From Candidatus Wolfebacteria bacterium (GTDB taxonomy: Bacteria > Patescibacteriota > Minisyncoccia > UBA6257 > UBA9933): a DNA stretch of 21,892 bases. The stretch covers positions 1 through 21,892 of the forward strand of contig JAPLZW010000060.1 of the NCBI GenBank assembly GCA_026394835.1, written 5' to 3'. Numbering within the stretch: position 1 is the stretch's first letter; every line of letters begins with the position of its first letter. Both the position numbers and the translations under genes were made by a program. The notes below the pieces were generated by a model that saw only the letters and a program-made list of their open reading frames with translations, did no database searches and was not told the origin of the DNA. Of the stretch, positions 19,736-21,892 are shown in pieces.

Positions 19736-20959
19736 ATGGTCACGTCAGAATTGATAAACGAAGCTTTTTCGGCCATAACCGTAAATAAGGTCCGGTCGGG
19801 ACTTACGGTCCTGGGAATTGTTATCGGCATCGGGTCGGTAATCGCCATGATCTCCATAGGACAAGGCGCCCAAGGATCAATTACCGCGAGTATAGAATCA
19901 ATAGGGTCCAATCTTTTGGTTATCCAGCCGAGCTTTCAGCGGAATCCGGGTTCACAAGTTTCAACGGGCCGGGGCTCGGGCACTACGTTAACCCAGGCAG
20001 ATGCGGACGCAATCCAGCAATCAATAACGAATATAAAAGCCATAGCTCCGGAAATAACACACCGGTATCAGATTGTAGTCGGTAAAAATAACACGAATAC
20101 TAACGTTGACGGAACCGTATCGAGCTATCCCGAGGTCAGAAACTACCAGATAGATTTAGGATCTTTCATTTCCGACCAGAATGTTTTGACGGCGGCGAAA
20201 GTAGCGGTATTGGGTCCCACAACCAGAGACGATTTATTCGGAGCGGGAGCCGATCCTACGGGAGAAACAATTCGCATCAATAAAGTTGAATTCAAAATTA
20301 TCGGAGTCACCAAGGCGAAAGGCGGAAACGGATTTCAAAGTCCGGACGATATCATTTTCGTTCCCATAAGCACGGCCCAAAAATTCCTTGAGGGCGATAC
20401 CTATGTCACCTCCATCAGCATTGAAGCTCCAAATCAAGACTCAATGACGGATATCCAAAACCAAGTTACCAGCCTTCTCTTAATGAGACATAGAATCTCC
20501 GACCCTGCGCAAGCGGATTTCAGCGTGTTAAATCAAGCCGACCTCGCCGCCACGGCGTCTTCCGTAACGGGAACATTTACCATTCTCCTTGCCGCTATCG
20601 CGGGAATATCGCTCGTAGTCGGAGGAATAGGAATCATGAATATGATGCTCACAACCGTAACCGAAAGAACCAGGGAAATCGGGCTCCGGAAAGCAATCGG
20701 CGCCAAAAATAAATTTATCAGCTCGCAGTTCTTGCTGGAATCGGTAATGCTTACCTTTATCGGCGGAACTATCGGAATAATTTTGGGATGGATTCTATCG
20801 CTTCTTGTGACGCAGTTTGCCGGCATAGCGACCAGCGTATCAATGTGGTCCGTTATTCTGGCCTTCGGGGTGGCAGCCGGCATCGGAATAGTTTTTGGAT
20901 ATTACCCAGCACGAAGAGCCGCATCGTTAAACCCCATAGAAGCTTTACGCTATGAATAA
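19736..20959 (+). CDS. MacB-like permease (MacB_PCD and FtsX domains)
   Basis: The 407-residue protein has an N-terminal membrane helix (about 22-44, SGLTVLGIVIGIGSVIAMIS). A large extracytoplasmic MacB_PCD domain follows (about 45-275). Three C-terminal helices of the FtsX domain lie at about 280-305, 335-358 and 372-395. TERTREIGLRKAIGAKN (about 314-330) is the conserved coupling loop of this family, and YPARRAASLNPIEALRYE is the standard C-terminus. With the ATPase and the MacA-like adaptor it would form a mechanotransmission-type exporter; the cargo (peptide, lipid, antibiotic) is not evident. The ATPase domain is a separate gene, unlike the fused E. coli MacB. Confidence 0.93.
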   Translation: MVTSELINEAFSAITVNKVRSGLTVLGIVIGIGSVIAMISIGQGAQGSITASIESIGSNLLVIQPSFQRNPGSQVSTGRGSGTTLTQADADAIQQSITNIKAIAPEITHRYQIVVGKNNTNTNVDGTVSSYPEVRNYQIDLGSFISDQNVLTAAKVAVLGPTTRDDLFGAGADPTGETIRINKVEFKIIGVTKAKGGNGFQSPDDIIFVPISTAQKFLEGDTYVTSISIEAPNQDSMTDIQNQVTSLLLMRHRISDPAQADFSVLNQADLAATASSVTGTFTILLAAIAGISLVVGGIGIMNMMLTTVTERTREIGLRKAIGAKNKFISSQFLLESVMLTFIGGTIGIILGWILSLLVTQFAGIATSVSMWSVILAFGVAAGIGIVFGYYPARRAASLNPIEALRYE

Positions 20960-21213
20960 TCCCCGCAACGAATATAGATGTCGTATCTATTGGCTCTCAT
21001 GCCGGGCATGTCCCACAGGACGTCCAGCTCCGGGATGGCAGTTCCAAAATAATCCTTGTCCCCTCTTCGGCCTCGATTCTCAAATCAACTGCCGGATCAG
21101 CAAACGACTTAAGCCAAGGAGAACAAGTTACCGTATCGGGTTCAAGCAATTCCGACGGAAGCATAACCGCTCAATCAATCCAGATTAGGCAAGCAAATTC
21201 CGTCCCAAAGTAA
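20956..21213 (+). pseudogene. Decayed DUF5666/OB-like gene, C-terminal fragment
   Basis: The frame is open for 85 codons with no ATG, GTG or TTG start and ends at TAA 21211-21213. It reads DVQLRDGSSKIILVPSSASI, then LSQGEQVTVSGSSNSDGSIT and AQSIQIR, which is the C-terminal part of a DUF5666/OB-like domain. Compare KTVLISTSTQI and VNDRVLIIGSPNQNG in the gene at 16809. The N-terminal half and signal peptide are missing; the fragment starts abruptly at the end of the permease gene. Another frame (20952-21188) has an ATG but encodes an implausible Arg/Cys/Pro-rich product. I call this a gene remnant. A frameshift from the nearby ATGs at about 21000 is also possible. Confidence 0.65.
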
Positions 21214-21252
21214 AAATATTTCACATAAAAAACTCTTTCAACCGAAATCTAA

Positions 21253-21892
21253 TTATCCCACCCTTCTTTCAATATCCTGAATTTCTTTGGTGATAACTTT
21301 TTCCGCGGCATCCAAATCTTTTTTAAGCGCGTTTCGCTTCCACATCTCCCGCACGATAATAATTAAAGCGGCGCAGGATATGACAAGGAAAGCTATCACG
21401 GAAAGATAATTTATCACATAAGAACCGAAACGCAGCAACCCTGGCTGTTCCGAAGTAAAGGTGTATATATCCGTGGGATTGCTTTTCGCTCCCCTTTCAT
21501 CCGTCGCGTCGGCCCAAAATTCATAAATTTTATCCGCAAGTTTCTTGCGCCAAACCAGCGTGAAATTACCATCTTTATCGCTTTTTACGTCCTGGGTCTC
21601 GACTTTAGTGTCGTTATCACCGCGCAAATAAAATCCGATCATCGCGTTAGGAAGAGCAGTTCCTTTTACGATAAACGTATCGCCGCCAACAAGTTTGTTC
21701 GGGTAATCCGCAATAACGGGAGCGGCGATCGGCGAAACATTGAAGTCCGCGGCCGCGGCAGTCACGTTGCCGGCCATATCTAAAGCCTGGACAAGAAGAG
21801 TCTTTTTGCCGGGAGATTGGACCGGCAAAGCGTATGGGTTAGCGCCCAAGGACGCCGCCCGCACATCAAATGGTTCGCTTTCTCCGATTTTC
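21253..21892 (-). CDS. Surface protein with Ig-like domains and C-terminal membrane anchor (partial)
   Basis: The frame stays open to the window edge, so the N-terminus lies beyond 21892; a GTG at 21864 is not needed as a start. The visible 212 residues include a beta-rich segment ending TLLVQALDMAGNVT, and a second Ig-like unit from about VIADYPNKLVGGDTFIVKGT to EFWADATDERGAKSN. Bacterial surface proteins often carry these 'constructive' Ig-like domains. A membrane helix follows (VINYLSVIAFLVISCAALIIIV), then a charged cytoplasmic coiled coil (KKDLDAAEKVITKEIQDIERR). It is probably an exported cell-surface or adhesion protein fixed by its C-terminus. It converges with the fragment at 20956-21213. 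Confidence 0.75.
   Translation of the reverse strand, partial: KIGESEPFDVRAASLGANPYALPVQSPGKKTLLVQALDMAGNVTAAAADFNVSPIAAPVIADYPNKLVGGDTFIVKGTALPNAMIGFYLRGDNDTKVETQDVKSDKDGNFTLVWRKKLADKIYEFWADATDERGAKSNPTDIYTFTSEQPGLLRFGSYVINYLSVIAFLVISCAALIIIVREMWKRNALKKDLDAAEKVITKEIQDIERRVG

Noticed and set aside
20952..21188. 78-codon plus-strand frame after the permease
   Set aside because: It overlaps the permease end and encodes an Arg/Cys/Pro-rich product, while another frame of the same DNA encodes a recognisable OB-like domain.
21864..21864. GTG at 21864 as start of the surface protein
   Set aside because: The frame remains open to the window edge with in-character residues (IGESEPFDV), so the gene is simply cut by the window.
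1..21892. Alternative genetic code (UGA as glycine, as in some CPR lineages)
   Set aside because: UGA acts as a normal stop in def, the hydrolase, the 177-aa gene and the 59-aa gene, and no gene needs UGA read-through.

Overview
The window looks like a chromosome segment of a Patescibacteria (CPR) bacterium, most likely of the Parcubacteria type. The signs are a trigger factor without its PPIase domain, an Obg without the C-terminal OCT domain, a short Fmt, very few Shine-Dalgarno sequences, and a block of small single-domain enzymes. The standard code with UGA as stop fits the reading frames (for example def and the small ORF at 6450 end in TGA). This placement is inferred from gene content, not from a search.

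Layout. 1-3261 (+) is housekeeping: the tail of def overlapping fmt, a membrane-anchored SIMPL protein, and a DEAD-box RNA helicase. 3278-9427 is an accessory island. It holds two unusual small genes with strong promoters, strong Shine-Dalgarno sequences and hairpin terminators (3379 + and 6450 -). It also holds a minus-strand run of small enzymes: GrpB-like nucleotidyltransferase, Ham1/RdgB-like NTPase, RBBP9-like hydrolase, a membrane-anchored unknown, and a gamma-glutamylcyclotransferase. Upstream of these lie a Schlafen AlbA_2 protein and a DUF3800 protein, which may be defence genes. Five starts in this island carry the same leader, an invariant 16-nt core CAATAATTTTTGATTT next to the ATG. 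One of them leads only a 29-codon stub of an exonuclease-like gene. A 43-bp direct repeat brackets 6264-8474. A tRNA-Gln gene closes the island.

9710-11905 (+) holds trigger factor followed by a methyltransferase/Nudix pair. The methyltransferase has an in-frame TAG at codon 14. The Nudix protein ends in the same 10 residues as trigger factor, with only synonymous differences, so the pair appears to have been inserted at the 3' end of tig. 11942-15685 (-) carries obg, typA and an AI-2E-family permease. 15796-20959 (+) is a likely envelope-response operon: ECF sigma factor, small membrane protein, membrane-anchored OB-like protein, then a MacA-like adaptor, ABC ATPase and MacB/FtsX permease. 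A decayed OB-like (DUF5666-type) fragment follows at 20956-21213. The window ends inside a minus-strand surface protein with Ig-like repeats and a C-terminal anchor.

Recurring small elements are a 29-bp palindrome found three times just after stop codons, always in the same polarity relative to the preceding gene, and extended -10 promoters lying about 6 nt before an ATG, which suggests leaderless mRNAs.
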